From Thermanaerothrix solaris (GTDB taxonomy: Bacteria; Chloroflexota; Anaerolineae; Anaerolineales; Anaerolineaceae), in assembly GCF_032334255.1 (NCBI RefSeq), contig NZ_JAUHMF010000002.1, positions 1,054,001-1,118,000 on the forward strand: a stretch of 64,000 nucleotides of DNA, given 5' to 3'. Within the stretch, counting starts at the first letter, position 1. Each line of letters begins with the position of its first letter. Position numbers and translations under genes: made by a program. Below the pieces are notes generated by a model. That model was not told the origin of the DNA. It did no database searches and was given only the letters and a program-made list of their open reading frames with translations. This document shows positions 55,268 through 63,978 of the stretch, piece by piece.

Positions 55268-55291
55268 AATTGTAACATCTGCGGTACAATT
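55268..55291. promoter_or_regulatory. Symmetric divergent -10 pair between the CCA-enzyme and moeZ-like genes
   Basis: AATTGTA (55268-55274), 10 nt, TACAATT (55285-55291): inverted repeat whose arms are TACAAT -10-like boxes facing opposite ways, one 5-6 nt from the minus-strand GTG. Good -35 elements are not evident. Confidence 0.45.
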
Positions 55292-55343
55292 GAAACCCGG
55301 ATAAATCGGCTCTTATTTAAGGATGAGTAATGTGGAGGGCAGC

Positions 55344-56498
55344 ATGTTGCCTGAGTTAACCCAAGAGGAAGTGCTGCGTTATTCGCGTCACCTGGTTATC
55401 CCGGAAGTGGGCATGGAAGGGCAACGCAAACTGAAGGCGGCCTCCGTGCTTATTGTTGGAACAGGGGGATTGGGTTCACCAATTGCTTTATACCTGGCAG
55501 CAGCAGGCGTAGGGCGTATTGGGCTGGTAGATTATGATGTGGTGGATGAGTCGAACCTTCAGCGCCAGATTGCCCATGGGACAGACCGTCTTGGTATGCT
55601 TAAGGTAGAATCGGCACGCAAGCGCCTTTTGGAACTCAACCCGTTCATCCAGGTAGACGTTTATAATGAAATCTTTTCATCAGAAAATGCGGAAACCATT
55701 GCTTCAGGGTATGAAATCCTGGTGGATGGAACAGATAATTTCCCCACCCGCTATCTGTTAAACGACCTGGCGGTTCTCACTGGTCGTCCTTTTGTGTATG
55801 GCTCGGTGTTTCGCTTTGAGGGACAGGTGAGTGTTTTTGATGCCCGGCGCGGTCCGTGTTACCGTTGTTTATTCCCTGAGCCGCCACCCCCAGAAAGCGT
55901 GCCTTCTTGTGCGGATGCCGGTGTGTTTGGTGTATTACCCGGCACAATTGGCACCTTGCAAGCAACAGAGGTGATCAAACTCATCTTAAATGCAGGACAA
56001 CCTCTGATCGGTAAGTTGCTTCTGTATGATGCCCTGGATATGTCCTTTGAAGTCATTACGCTGCGCAAAAACCCGCAGTGCAAAGTGTGTGGTGAGCATC
56101 CCGAAATTACGCATCTTATTGACTATGAGGCTTTTTGCGGTGTGCCAGCGCGTCCACATCCCCAGGTTGAGGTGGGCGAAGGGTTTGATCTTTCCCCCGA
56201 GGAATTGGCCCAACGTTTGCAAAGCGGTGCTTCACCGGTTTTGATAGATGTGCGTCATCCGGTTGAAAGCCAGATTTCGGCGTTGCCGGGTGCATTGCAG
56301 ATCCCGTTGGAGAAACTACCCACAAAATTGCAGGAATTAAATCCACAGGCGGAATATGTGCTGTTTTGTCGAACCGGGGTTCGTTCGGCCCGCGCGCTTA
56401 AGATCATGCGTGCGGCGGGTTTTCAGCATGTGAAACACCTGAAAGGTGGTCTAAATGCCTGGGCTGAGCGGATAGACCCTAAAATGTTACGCTATTAG
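55344..56498 (+). CDS. MoeB/ThiF-type E1 adenylyltransferase with rhodanese domain (MoeZ-like)
   Basis: 384 residues from ATG 55344, which has GGAGG 5 nt upstream; ATG 55323 is less well placed. It adenylates a ubiquitin-like sulfur carrier C-terminus and transfers sulfur. ATP site GTGGLGSP, acidic DYDVVDESNLQRQ, zinc Cys pairs CYRC and CKVC, then a rhodanese domain (about 280-384) with the persulfide Cys in FCRTGVRSA. The partner carrier protein is not in the window. Confidence 0.92.
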   Translation: MLPELTQEEVLRYSRHLVIPEVGMEGQRKLKAASVLIVGTGGLGSPIALYLAAAGVGRIGLVDYDVVDESNLQRQIAHGTDRLGMLKVESARKRLLELNPFIQVDVYNEIFSSENAETIASGYEILVDGTDNFPTRYLLNDLAVLTGRPFVYGSVFRFEGQVSVFDARRGPCYRCLFPEPPPPESVPSCADAGVFGVLPGTIGTLQATEVIKLILNAGQPLIGKLLLYDALDMSFEVITLRKNPQCKVCGEHPEITHLIDYEAFCGVPARPHPQVEVGEGFDLSPEELAQRLQSGASPVLIDVRHPVESQISALPGALQIPLEKLPTKLQELNPQAEYVLFCRTGVRSARALKIMRAAGFQHVKHLKGGLNAWAERIDPKMLRY

Positions 56499-56543
56499 TC
56501 GTGAGTTTATCAGTTGAATTTTTTCAAAGGGGTAAAGAGGGTT

Positions 56544-57440
56544 ATGCCTATGATGCATGAATCGGTCATAAGACCCACCTTGTTAGCGGTGTTGGCTCAT
56601 CCTGATGATGAGTCATTTGGCGTTGGTGGCACTTTGGCTTACTATGCTCGCCGGGGCGTGGATGTTTATTTGATCTGTGCCACGCGGGGCGAGGCTGGTG
56701 ATGTGGATGAGAAGTACTTGCAAGGTTATCGCTCGATCGCCGAACGCCGCGAGGCAGAGTTGCGTTGTGCGGCAGGAAAGTTAGGCCTTGCGGGGGTCTA
56801 TTTTCTGGATTATCGCGATTCAGGCATGCCTGGCAGCGCCGATAACCATCATCCCCAGGCGTTGATCAACGCGCCTCTTGATGAGGTAGCGCGTAAGATT
56901 ATTGGATATATTCGTCGCCTACGACCTCAGGTGATCATCACCTTTGATCCGATCGGAGGCTACCGACATCCGGATCACATTGCCATTCACCAAGCCACTG
57001 TGCGAGCCTTTGAATTGGCTGCACAACCCGATCCATGGCTCAACGCCCAGGGTTTGCCACCTTATCAGCCAGAAAAACTATATTTTCACACCATCCCGCG
57101 CACATTTTTGCGCCTGAGTGTCCGTCTGATGCGGTTGACGGGGCGTGACCCCCATCGTTTTGGGCGGAACGGGGACATTGACCTCGCCGCTATTGCGGCG
57201 GTGGAATTTCCCGTCAATGCGGTTGTGGATTATCATGAGGTGGCAGCGATTCGTGAAGAGGCTGCGGCCTGCCACGCCAGCCAGGGCGGAGGGGGCTTGA
57301 CCAGTGGATGGTTGGGGCGTGTTTTTCGACGTTGGATGGCGCGGGATACGTTTATGCGGGCTTATCCGTTGCCGGAAAATGGACACGTCGAACGGGACCT
57401 CTTCGAGGGAATTGCCGACTTGCCTCCCCTGCGGCGGTAA
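56544..57440 (+). CDS. PIG-L/LmbE-family deacetylase
   Basis: About 298 residues. Starts at 56544, 56550 or 56553 are possible, all near an AGAGGG site. Zinc motif AHPDDESFG near the N-terminus and the second His motif GGYRHPDHIAIH are intact. Family members deacetylate N-acetylglucosaminyl compounds such as bacillithiol or mycothiol precursors; the substrate here is unknown. It ends 16 nt from the convergent prmC. Confidence 0.88.
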   Translation: MPMMHESVIRPTLLAVLAHPDDESFGVGGTLAYYARRGVDVYLICATRGEAGDVDEKYLQGYRSIAERREAELRCAAGKLGLAGVYFLDYRDSGMPGSADNHHPQALINAPLDEVARKIIGYIRRLRPQVIITFDPIGGYRHPDHIAIHQATVRAFELAAQPDPWLNAQGLPPYQPEKLYFHTIPRTFLRLSVRLMRLTGRDPHRFGRNGDIDLAAIAAVEFPVNAVVDYHEVAAIREEAAACHASQGGGGLTSGWLGRVFRRWMARDTFMRAYPLPENGHVERDLFEGIADLPPLRR

Positions 57441-57456
57441 CGTTTACCGGAAAGTG

Positions 57457-58305
57457 CTAGGTCTGGATAACGAGCAGCCGCGGTAAACCGGCAAGATCAG
57501 GGCGAACCTCAATCCGCGCGCGGGGAAAGAAGCGCCGGGCCAGGGATGGCAAAACGTCTGCATGTGAGGCGTCAATTTCGGCCAGAAGCAGCCCTCCCGA
57601 GGTTAAACGCGGGGGGGCCTGCTCAAGCAGACCCCGGATAAGGTCAAGCCCTTCCGATCCACCGTCGAGCGCTTCGCGTGGCTCAAATTGAATCACCCTC
57701 AGTGTTGACAGGCGTGGGGAGGGAATATAGGGCAGGTTAGCACAGATTAGATCACAAGCGATGCCTACCGGGTTAAGCAAATCTGCCTGTATCAGGTAAA
57801 TCCGGCTCATCAGGCCGAACTGGATCAAGTTTTCTCGGGCTACCTGGAGGGCAGCACGGGAACGCTCTAAAGCCAGAACCTTAAGATCTGGCAGGTGATA
57901 TGCCAGAGCAATTGCAATACAGCCCGAGCCGGTACCCACATCAATGGCTTTACGTCGCAAGGGATTTTCGCGCAACCAGGCAAGGGCATACTCAACCAAC
58001 ATCTCAGTTTCAGGACGGGGGATAAGCACAGCTGGGGAAACCTTTATGGGTAGTCCGTAGAACTCTTGCCATCCCAGTACATAGGGCAGAGGTTCGCCTT
58101 GCTCGAGTCGCTTTAGAAGGTGTTCAAGCGATTCAAGGGCAACCTCATTCAAGGGGTGCTCGGGGTGAGTTAGGAGGTAAGCACGAGATAGCCCCAATAC
58201 ATGTGCCAGCAAGGCTTGAGCTTCGATGGCTGGGGTTTCTGTGGCCGGGCGAAGGGTTTGGATGGCCCGGTTGAGCCACTCAGCGATGGTTATTGTCGTC
58301 GTCAT
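57457..58305 (-). CDS. prmC: Release factor glutamine methyltransferase PrmC
   Basis: About 282 residues. Methylates the Gln of the GGQ motif of RF1/RF2. N-terminal helical domain, SAM motif DVGTGSGCIAIALA, and PRPETEMLVE typical of HemK/PrmC. The catalytic NPPY motif reads NLPY here (ICANLPYIPS), a single change of the first Pro. The reading frame overlaps the end of prfA by 26 bp, as expected for this pair. Confidence 0.92.
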   Translation of the reverse strand: MTTTITIAEWLNRAIQTLRPATETPAIEAQALLAHVLGLSRAYLLTHPEHPLNEVALESLEHLLKRLEQGEPLPYVLGWQEFYGLPIKVSPAVLIPRPETEMLVEYALAWLRENPLRRKAIDVGTGSGCIAIALAYHLPDLKVLALERSRAALQVARENLIQFGLMSRIYLIQADLLNPVGIACDLICANLPYIPSPRLSTLRVIQFEPREALDGGSEGLDLIRGLLEQAPPRLTSGGLLLAEIDASHADVLPSLARRFFPRARIEVRPDLAGLPRLLVIQT

Positions 58306-59377
58306 CCTCATCAAGGCCGGCGGCCAGTTGTTGCGTCTGATCGCGTAGGGCAAGTTCTTCGATGAACATATCCAAGTCGCCATCCATAACCGCCGGCAGG
58401 TTATAGGACGAAAGGCCGATGCGATGATCGGTTACACGGTTCTGAGGGTAGTTGTAGGTACGGATTTTCTCAGCCCGCTCTCCCGTACCGACCTGCGCCC
58501 GTCGAGTGGCTTCCAGTTCTTGCTGGCGCTTTTGCATCTCCATTTCGTAGAGGCGGGCACGCAAGATGCTCATAGCCCGCAGGCGGTTTTGAAGTTGGGA
58601 GCGTTCATCCTGGCAGGCAACCACAATACCTGTGGGCAGATGGGTAATACGCACCGCCGTGGCATTTTTCTGAACGTTTTGTCCCCCCGCGCCGGCAGAA
58701 CGGTAAACATCAATGCGCAAATCCGACTCGGGAATGTGGATGTCCACATCTTCCACTTCGGCCAAAACGGCAACCGTTACGGTTGAGGTATGAATGCGTC
58801 CTGACGCTTCTGTAATCGGAATGCGCTGCACCCGATGGACTCCTGATTCATACTTAAGACGGGAATACGCTCCTTTTCCTTTGACCAGGAAAATGATCTC
58901 CTTGAACCCACCAATGCCGGTTTCGTTTTGCGAAAGGACTTCAACCTCCCAACCTTGGCGTTCGGCATAGCGGGAATACATACGGAAAAGATCGGCGGCA
59001 AATAACGCCGCTTCTTCGCCACCAGTGCCAGCGCGAATTTCCATGATGACGTTGCGCTCATCACGGGGGTCTTTGGGTAAAAGAAGTGCTTTTAATTCGC
59101 GCTCCAGTTGTTCCAGGCGCGGCTCCAGTTCTTCAATTTCCTGTTCTGCGAGTTCACGAATTTCAGGATCATCGGAGTCGCGAAGTGCCCGCGCTTCTTC
59201 AAGGCGTTGCAGCATTTGGCGATAGGTCTGTGATCGGGTCACAATTTCTTCGAGTTCGGCGCGTTCCTTCGCCAATTCCGCTGCCCGCTGATAATCATCC
59301 GCGACCTCTTCAAGCAATTGGTTGATCTCGTTGTAGCGTGCTTCAATTAAGGCCAATTTGTCCAGCATATCCGACAT
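58280..59377 (-). CDS. prfA: Peptide chain release factor 1
   Basis: 365 residues, RBS AAAGGATG upstream of ATG 59377. Stop-codon recognition motif is PIT (PxT class, RF1: UAA/UAG) in RIPITEASGRIHTS; the peptidyl-hydrolysis GGQ motif is GAGGQNVQKNATAV. A minus-strand extended -10 (TGGTATAAT, 59417-59409) lies upstream. Confidence 0.95.
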   Translation of the reverse strand: MSDMLDKLALIEARYNEINQLLEEVADDYQRAAELAKERAELEEIVTRSQTYRQMLQRLEEARALRDSDDPEIRELAEQEIEELEPRLEQLERELKALLLPKDPRDERNVIMEIRAGTGGEEAALFAADLFRMYSRYAERQGWEVEVLSQNETGIGGFKEIIFLVKGKGAYSRLKYESGVHRVQRIPITEASGRIHTSTVTVAVLAEVEDVDIHIPESDLRIDVYRSAGAGGQNVQKNATAVRITHLPTGIVVACQDERSQLQNRLRAMSILRARLYEMEMQKRQQELEATRRAQVGTGERAEKIRTYNYPQNRVTDHRIGLSSYNLPAVMDGDLDMFIEELALRDQTQQLAAGLDEDDDDNNHR

Positions 59378-59408
59378 GTTTTTTCATCCTTTTAGGTTAC
59401 GCTTCCCA

Positions 59409-59417
59409 ATTATACCA
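59409..59417 (-). promoter_or_regulatory. Extended -10 promoter of prfA-prmC
   Basis: TGGTATAAT on the minus strand, the same extended -10 as at rpsO; 31 nt before the ATG. Confidence 0.65.
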
Positions 59418-59604
59418 AGGTGCTATTTTCTCGCGGAACTGAAGAAAAGAAACATGGTTTGGCTCCCACGACTTAAGCGAGAGTTTACCAGATCACAATT
59501 TTCTCTTAATCTTTTTGAGTTATTATTAAAACAATGTCGTAAAAACCCGTTCCAGAGATGGCTTTTTTCTTATGTGATAAAATTGGTGGCGGAGTTGATA
59601 CCTG

Positions 59605-60441
59605 ATGGAATCCAAGCCTGAGGCCCTTATCCGAATCGCGACCCAAGCGCACGCACCAGTGACGTCCCCAGCCATAAAAGATTACGCCATTGAGATGCGA
59701 AACGTAAATGTTTATTATGGAGCGTTTCGCGCCGTCAAAGATGTAAATTTACAAATTGAGGCGCGTAAGATTACCGCCATTATCGGTCCTTCGGGATGTG
59801 GAAAGAGCACGGTCATCCGCTGCTTTAACCGTATGAATGAACTAATACCTGGCGCACGCCTGACTGGCGAAGTTCTCTTTCATGGCAAAAACATTTATGA
59901 TCCCGACGTGGATCCAGTGCAGGTGCGGCGGTTGATCGGGATGGTCTTTCAAAAACCCAATCCTTTCCCCAAGAGCATTTATGAGAATATTGCTTGGGGT
60001 GCACGTATCAACGGCTACCGTGGGAACATGGATGAATTGGTCGAAGAATCCCTGCGCCAGGCGGCGTTGTGGGATGAGGTTAAGGATGACCTGCATAAGA
60101 ACGCGCTGGCACTCTCGGGAGGACAGCAGCAGCGTTTATGCATTGCGCGAACTATTGCGGTCAAACCAGAAATCATCTTGATGGATGAGCCCTGTTCGGC
60201 ATTGGATCCTATTGCTACCTTGAAAATCGAAGATTTGATGCGGGAGTTGGCACGCGATTATACAATAATAATCGTGACCCATAACATGCAACAAGCTGCT
60301 CGAGTCTCCGATTACACGGCGTTTTTCACCGTAGACGAAGATCGTGCGGGGATTATGGTCGAATATGGGCCGACGAACCAGATCTTCACTCGTCCACGCG
60401 ATCGCCGCACTGAAGATTACATCACGGGCCGCTTTGGTTAG
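59605..60441 (+). CDS. pstB: Phosphate ABC transporter ATP-binding protein PstB
   Basis: 278 residues. Walker A GPSGCGKST, Q-loop VFQKPNPFPKSIYENIAWG (the PstB signature), LSGGQQQRLCIARTIAVKPE, Walker B ILMDEPCSALDP. There is an N-terminal extension of about 27 residues. PstS, PstC and PstA are not in the window, so it is detached from its usual operon. A TAAAAT box (59578-59583) lies 21 nt before the ATG. phoU follows 22 nt later. Confidence 0.95.
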   Translation: MESKPEALIRIATQAHAPVTSPAIKDYAIEMRNVNVYYGAFRAVKDVNLQIEARKITAIIGPSGCGKSTVIRCFNRMNELIPGARLTGEVLFHGKNIYDPDVDPVQVRRLIGMVFQKPNPFPKSIYENIAWGARINGYRGNMDELVEESLRQAALWDEVKDDLHKNALALSGGQQQRLCIARTIAVKPEIILMDEPCSALDPIATLKIEDLMRELARDYTIIIVTHNMQQAARVSDYTAFFTVDEDRAGIMVEYGPTNQIFTRPRDRRTEDYITGRFG

Positions 60442-60463
60442 ATCTTGAGGAAGGACACTTTCC

Positions 60464-61147
60464 ATGCCTTTGCGAAACACGCTAACCCGCCAAATCAATC
60501 AAATTCAGGATGAACTGCTCGTTTTAGGAAGCATGGTGGAACATGCGGCGTTGGGGGCAGTGGATGCTCTGAAGCGTCGCGATGTAAAGGCAGCCAAAGA
60601 AATTTTTGAAGAGGACCAACAAATTAATGAAAAGCGGTTTGCCATTGAGAACGCCATCTTGATCTTGATGGCAACCCAACAGCCAATGGCCCATGACCTA
60701 CGTCAACTGGCGGCCATGTTAGAGGTAAACACCGAACTCGAGCGCATCGGTGATTATGCCAAAGGAATTGCTAAGGTCACCATGCTTTTGGGCGATGCCG
60801 ATATCCCCATCCCGATCCAAGAGATTGATCAGATGGCGCAGTTGGCGGTCTCGATGTTACATCGGGCGCTTGGGGCCTTTGTTGCCGAAGACGTAGCCAC
60901 TGCACTTGAAATCCCCAAGGAAGATGACAAGGTAGACGAACTCTATAATGTTGTCTATCGTCTGGTAGTCCAGACCATGATAAGCAACCCTGAAACGATT
61001 GATCTCGCTAACCTGCTTATGTGGGTAGCGCACAACCTGGAACGTATGGCGGATCGCGTGACCAATATTTGCGAACGAACGGTTTTCTGTGCGACGGGGG
61101 AACTCTTTGAAGTCAATGGCATGGATGAGGATGATCTAAACGTTTGA
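60464..61147 (+). CDS. phoU: Phosphate uptake regulator PhoU
   Basis: 227 residues, two PhoU three-helix bundles with the metal-binding EXXXD-type motifs (ELERIGDYAKGIAK and NLERMADRVTNICE). It signals phosphate sufficiency through PstB and a PhoR-type kinase and controls polyphosphate and uptake. Cotranscribed with pstB; a terminator follows. Confidence 0.95.
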   Translation: MPLRNTLTRQINQIQDELLVLGSMVEHAALGAVDALKRRDVKAAKEIFEEDQQINEKRFAIENAILILMATQQPMAHDLRQLAAMLEVNTELERIGDYAKGIAKVTMLLGDADIPIPIQEIDQMAQLAVSMLHRALGAFVAEDVATALEIPKEDDKVDELYNVVYRLVVQTMISNPETIDLANLLMWVAHNLERMADRVTNICERTVFCATGELFEVNGMDEDDLNV

Positions 61148-61169
61148 AGCCGCGGATCCCATCGTTTTC

Positions 61170-61205
61170 ACCCCATAGGGCGATTACCTATGGGGTAATT
61201 TTTCC
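61170..61205 (+). terminator. Terminator after phoU
   Basis: ACCCCATAGG / CCTATGGGGT stem (61170-61196) followed by AATTTTT. Confidence 0.9.
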
Positions 61206-61224
61206 AGATTCGATCCGCTTGGGG

Positions 61225-61254
61225 TTGGTTCTAAAAGCGTTCATGTTATATAAT
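61225..61254 (+). promoter_or_regulatory. Promoter of the tmk-like pair
   Basis: TTGGTT (61225-61230), 18-bp spacer, TATAAT (61249-61254), 51 nt before the GTG start. Confidence 0.6.
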
Positions 61255-61305
61255 AAATTTGACTGATCAGGTTAAGATTGTGAGCAAAATCAACAGGAGT
61301 TAACC

Positions 61306-62115
61306 GTGTTAGTTCCGCATTCCTACCGAGGAAAGTTGATCGTTGTTGAAGGTATTGATGGAAGTGGCAAATCCACACAGATTGACCTGTTATATAAATG
61401 GCTCAAGGCACAAGGCAAATCGGTTCATTTCACGGAGTGGAACTCATCCCCGTTGGTTAAAAGCACGACTCGCTTCGGGAAGAAGGAAAAAATCTTTACT
61501 CCAACGACCTTTAGTCTTATCCAGGCGACCGACTTTGCCGACCGCTGGGAAAATTATCTGCTTCCTCTGCTCAAGGCAGGAGTGATTGTGCTGGCGGATC
61601 GGTATGCCTTCACCGCATTTGCCCGTGATGTCGCCCGGGGAGTGAGCCGCAGTTGGGTGCGCAATTTATATGCCTTTGCCCCTCAGCCCGATCTGGTATT
61701 TTATTTCCAGGTTCCGGTTAATGTTGCTGTAGAACGCATTCTTTCGGGGCGGGCCAAACTTAAATACTACGAAGCCGGGATGGACCTGGGGCTTTCGGAT
61801 AATAAAGTCACTAGTTTCCGCCTATTTCAGCAGCGGATTGTCAACGAATACGATGCTATGATTGAGGAGTTCGGTTTTACGGTCATTGATGGCACGCTAC
61901 CCGTAGAAATGCAACAAAATCTCGTGCGTAAAACGGTGCGTAAATTGCTCCGTGGCTGGGAGGGTCTGCCTACACCAGAGAAATTGGCTCAGCGCGCACG
62001 GGAGGCCTACAAAGCACGACAATCGGAGGTCACCCATGAAGAACCGGTAGGTGCAGGTGTGGTCATGGATGAAGCCGCCGTGATTACATCCACAGCGCAC
62101 GAGGAGGCGGCATGA
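61306..62115 (+). CDS. Thymidylate-kinase-like protein 1
   Basis: 269 residues, GTG start with AGGAG upstream. P-loop GIDGSGKST, LADRY with the Asp-Arg of the DRY motif. It is longer than a normal thymidylate kinase (~210), with a 50-residue C-terminal tail, and the segment after DRY reads AFTAFARDVARG where typical dTMP kinases have a SxxAYQ motif. So dTMP specificity is uncertain. It overlaps the next tmk-like gene by 4 bp. Confidence 0.8.
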   Translation: MLVPHSYRGKLIVVEGIDGSGKSTQIDLLYKWLKAQGKSVHFTEWNSSPLVKSTTRFGKKEKIFTPTTFSLIQATDFADRWENYLLPLLKAGVIVLADRYAFTAFARDVARGVSRSWVRNLYAFAPQPDLVFYFQVPVNVAVERILSGRAKLKYYEAGMDLGLSDNKVTSFRLFQQRIVNEYDAMIEEFGFTVIDGTLPVEMQQNLVRKTVRKLLRGWEGLPTPEKLAQRAREAYKARQSEVTHEEPVGAGVVMDEAAVITSTAHEEAA

Positions 62116-62801
62116 CCAAGGCGCAGTTCTACGGCGAGGGATTTCCTTACCTCAAACTTAAAGACATGCCGGGGCGATTGATTGTTTTAGAGGGGAGTGA
62201 TGGCGTTGGTCGATCCACTCAGATCCAAATGCTCCGCGAATGGCTGGAAGCCCAGGGCATTGCAGTTTCGGATACTGGGTTGCGGCGCTCTCCATTAACT
62301 CAACCCGGTTTGGATGCGGCGAAACAAGGGCATACGTTCAGCCGCACCACGATGAGCCTTTTTTATGCTACCGATTTCGCCGATCGCCTGGAAAATCACA
62401 TTATTCCTGCCCTCAAGGCAGGTTTCTTTGTCCTTTCGGATCGGTACTTTTTCTCGATCATTGCCCGGGATGTCGTGCGGGGAGCGGATCCGCAGTGGGC
62501 ACGTAAAGTGTATGGATTTGCACTTAAACCCGATGTGGTCTTCTACCTTAAAGCCGATGTTGAGACGCTCGTCTCACGGATTGTGCATGGCCGTGGATTC
62601 GATTACTGGGAGTCGGGGATGGATGTACGCTTTGCCAATAATATCTATGACAGTTTTTGCATTTATCAGTCCCTGCTGATTGCCCAGTTTGATGAAATGG
62701 CTAAGGAATACGGCTTTGTCACGGTGGATGCCACCCGTCCGGTCAAGGACGTTTTTTCCGACCTCCGTGATTACATCAAGACCCATTTACTTCCAAAATA
62801 G
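62112..62801 (+). CDS. Thymidylate-kinase-like protein 2 with altered P-loop
   Basis: 229 residues. Same fold as its neighbour (LSDRYFFSIIARDVVRG parallels DRYAFTAFARDVARG), so the pair arose by duplication. The Walker A reads GSDGVGRST: the phosphate-binding Lys is replaced by Arg. That usually lowers or abolishes kinase activity, so this may be a regulatory or structural partner in a heterodimer. ATGA overlap with gene 1 supports 1:1 synthesis. Confidence 0.8.
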   Translation: MTKAQFYGEGFPYLKLKDMPGRLIVLEGSDGVGRSTQIQMLREWLEAQGIAVSDTGLRRSPLTQPGLDAAKQGHTFSRTTMSLFYATDFADRLENHIIPALKAGFFVLSDRYFFSIIARDVVRGADPQWARKVYGFALKPDVVFYLKADVETLVSRIVHGRGFDYWESGMDVRFANNIYDSFCIYQSLLIAQFDEMAKEYGFVTVDATRPVKDVFSDLRDYIKTHLLPK

Positions 62802-62846
62802 CCAGGGCGCTTATGGTTGGGGCAAGGGTGGAGGGTCGAGGGCGAA

Positions 62847-63851
62847 ATGCCAGAAACCTGGTTACTGCGCGGATACGGCAGTGAAATTTTACTGAAGCAT
62901 TTGAAAGGGCTAGTGGGGGAGATTGAAGGCGTGCGTGAGAATACGGATATCGAGCCGGTGCACCGCATGCGAGTTGCCTGCCGTCGTTTACGCAGTTTAT
63001 TGCCCGTCTTTGGCCCATATCTTGCGCCTAAACGCTATAAACGCTGGCGACGAGCCTTCCGCAAACTCGGACGCGCTTTGGGGCGTGCCCGAGATACCGA
63101 TATCCACATTGAACGGGTTAAAAATTTCTTGCAAGAGGTGGGAAAAAGAGAGCGCCCAGGCATAGCACGCTTATTACTACGCCTTAAGCAACAGCGCACG
63201 GCACTGCAGGCAGAGGTGCTTGATGCTCTGGCGTTGTTTGAACAGAGCGGAGTAGCCGATGAAATGCGTGAGGTTTTAGTCCCCTTGGCGGCTATGGTAA
63301 AGGGGATGGCCTGGCCGTTGGTTGCAGATGCTGGTTTATCAGAATTGGCGCGGCAGTCTATTCACGAGCGCCTGTCAGATTTTCTTGCGCTTCAGGCTTA
63401 TGTGGAGCGTCCCGAATGCGTCAATGAACTACACCTGATGCGGATTCGGGCGAAACATTTGCGCTATACTTTGGAAGCCTTTAGTTCTCTTTACGGAGAA
63501 TCGCTCAAGCCGTATATTCAAGCGGCTCGGACATGCCAGGAACTATTGGGCGCGGTGCATGATCTGGATGTTTGGTTGCTCTATTTGCCCGAGTTCTCAA
63601 TTCAGGAATACGAACGTACGTTATCCTATTACGGACACGCCCGTCCGTTTGCCCGATTACAGCCGGGGTTAACGACATTCCAAGATCATTGTCGTGCCGA
63701 ACGCCACCGTGCTTATACCCACTTTCAAGAGACGTGGCGAGGCTGGCAAAACGCGCGAGTTTGGGACAGCCTCTCAGAGTGGCTTGATCGCATGTCTGAT
63801 AGAGGCGTGATGAGCGTACCCCAGGTGGGCGATTCCACGGCTAAAGGATAA
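62847..63851 (+). CDS. CHAD-domain protein
   Basis: 334 residues from ATG 62847 (GAGGG upstream). The CHAD domain is all-helical with conserved His and basic residues: PVHRMRVACRRLRSLLPVFG and LHLMRIRAKHLRYTLEAF. CHAD domains bind polyphosphate. It follows the tmk-like pair by 45 nt and belongs with pstB-phoU to an apparent phosphate or polyphosphate locus. There is no fused CYTH phosphatase domain. Confidence 0.9.
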   Translation: MPETWLLRGYGSEILLKHLKGLVGEIEGVRENTDIEPVHRMRVACRRLRSLLPVFGPYLAPKRYKRWRRAFRKLGRALGRARDTDIHIERVKNFLQEVGKRERPGIARLLLRLKQQRTALQAEVLDALALFEQSGVADEMREVLVPLAAMVKGMAWPLVADAGLSELARQSIHERLSDFLALQAYVERPECVNELHLMRIRAKHLRYTLEAFSSLYGESLKPYIQAARTCQELLGAVHDLDVWLLYLPEFSIQEYERTLSYYGHARPFARLQPGLTTFQDHCRAERHRAYTHFQETWRGWQNARVWDSLSEWLDRMSDRGVMSVPQVGDSTAKG

Positions 63852-63943
63852 AATTTTTTTGGAATTGAATTCGCCCATTGTATTACCCTTATGGTAGGAC
63901 AAGCGGCAAAACCTAGCCAGCCGCTCAGTTATAAAAGCCAAGC

Positions 63944-63978
63944 GAGCGCTGGCTGCATGCTATTACCAGCCAGCGCTC
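63944..63978. repeat. Perfect inverted repeat near the right edge
   Basis: GAGCGCTGGCT (63944-63954), 13-nt loop, AGCCAGCGCTC (63968-63978). A related AGCCAGCCGCTC occurs at 63915-63926. No T-run follows, so it is not an obvious terminator for the CHAD gene. Confidence 0.7.

Noticed and set aside
62112..62801. Polyphosphate kinase 2
   Set aside because: The DRY-type motif and overall layout are those of thymidylate kinase; PPK2 signature motifs are absent.
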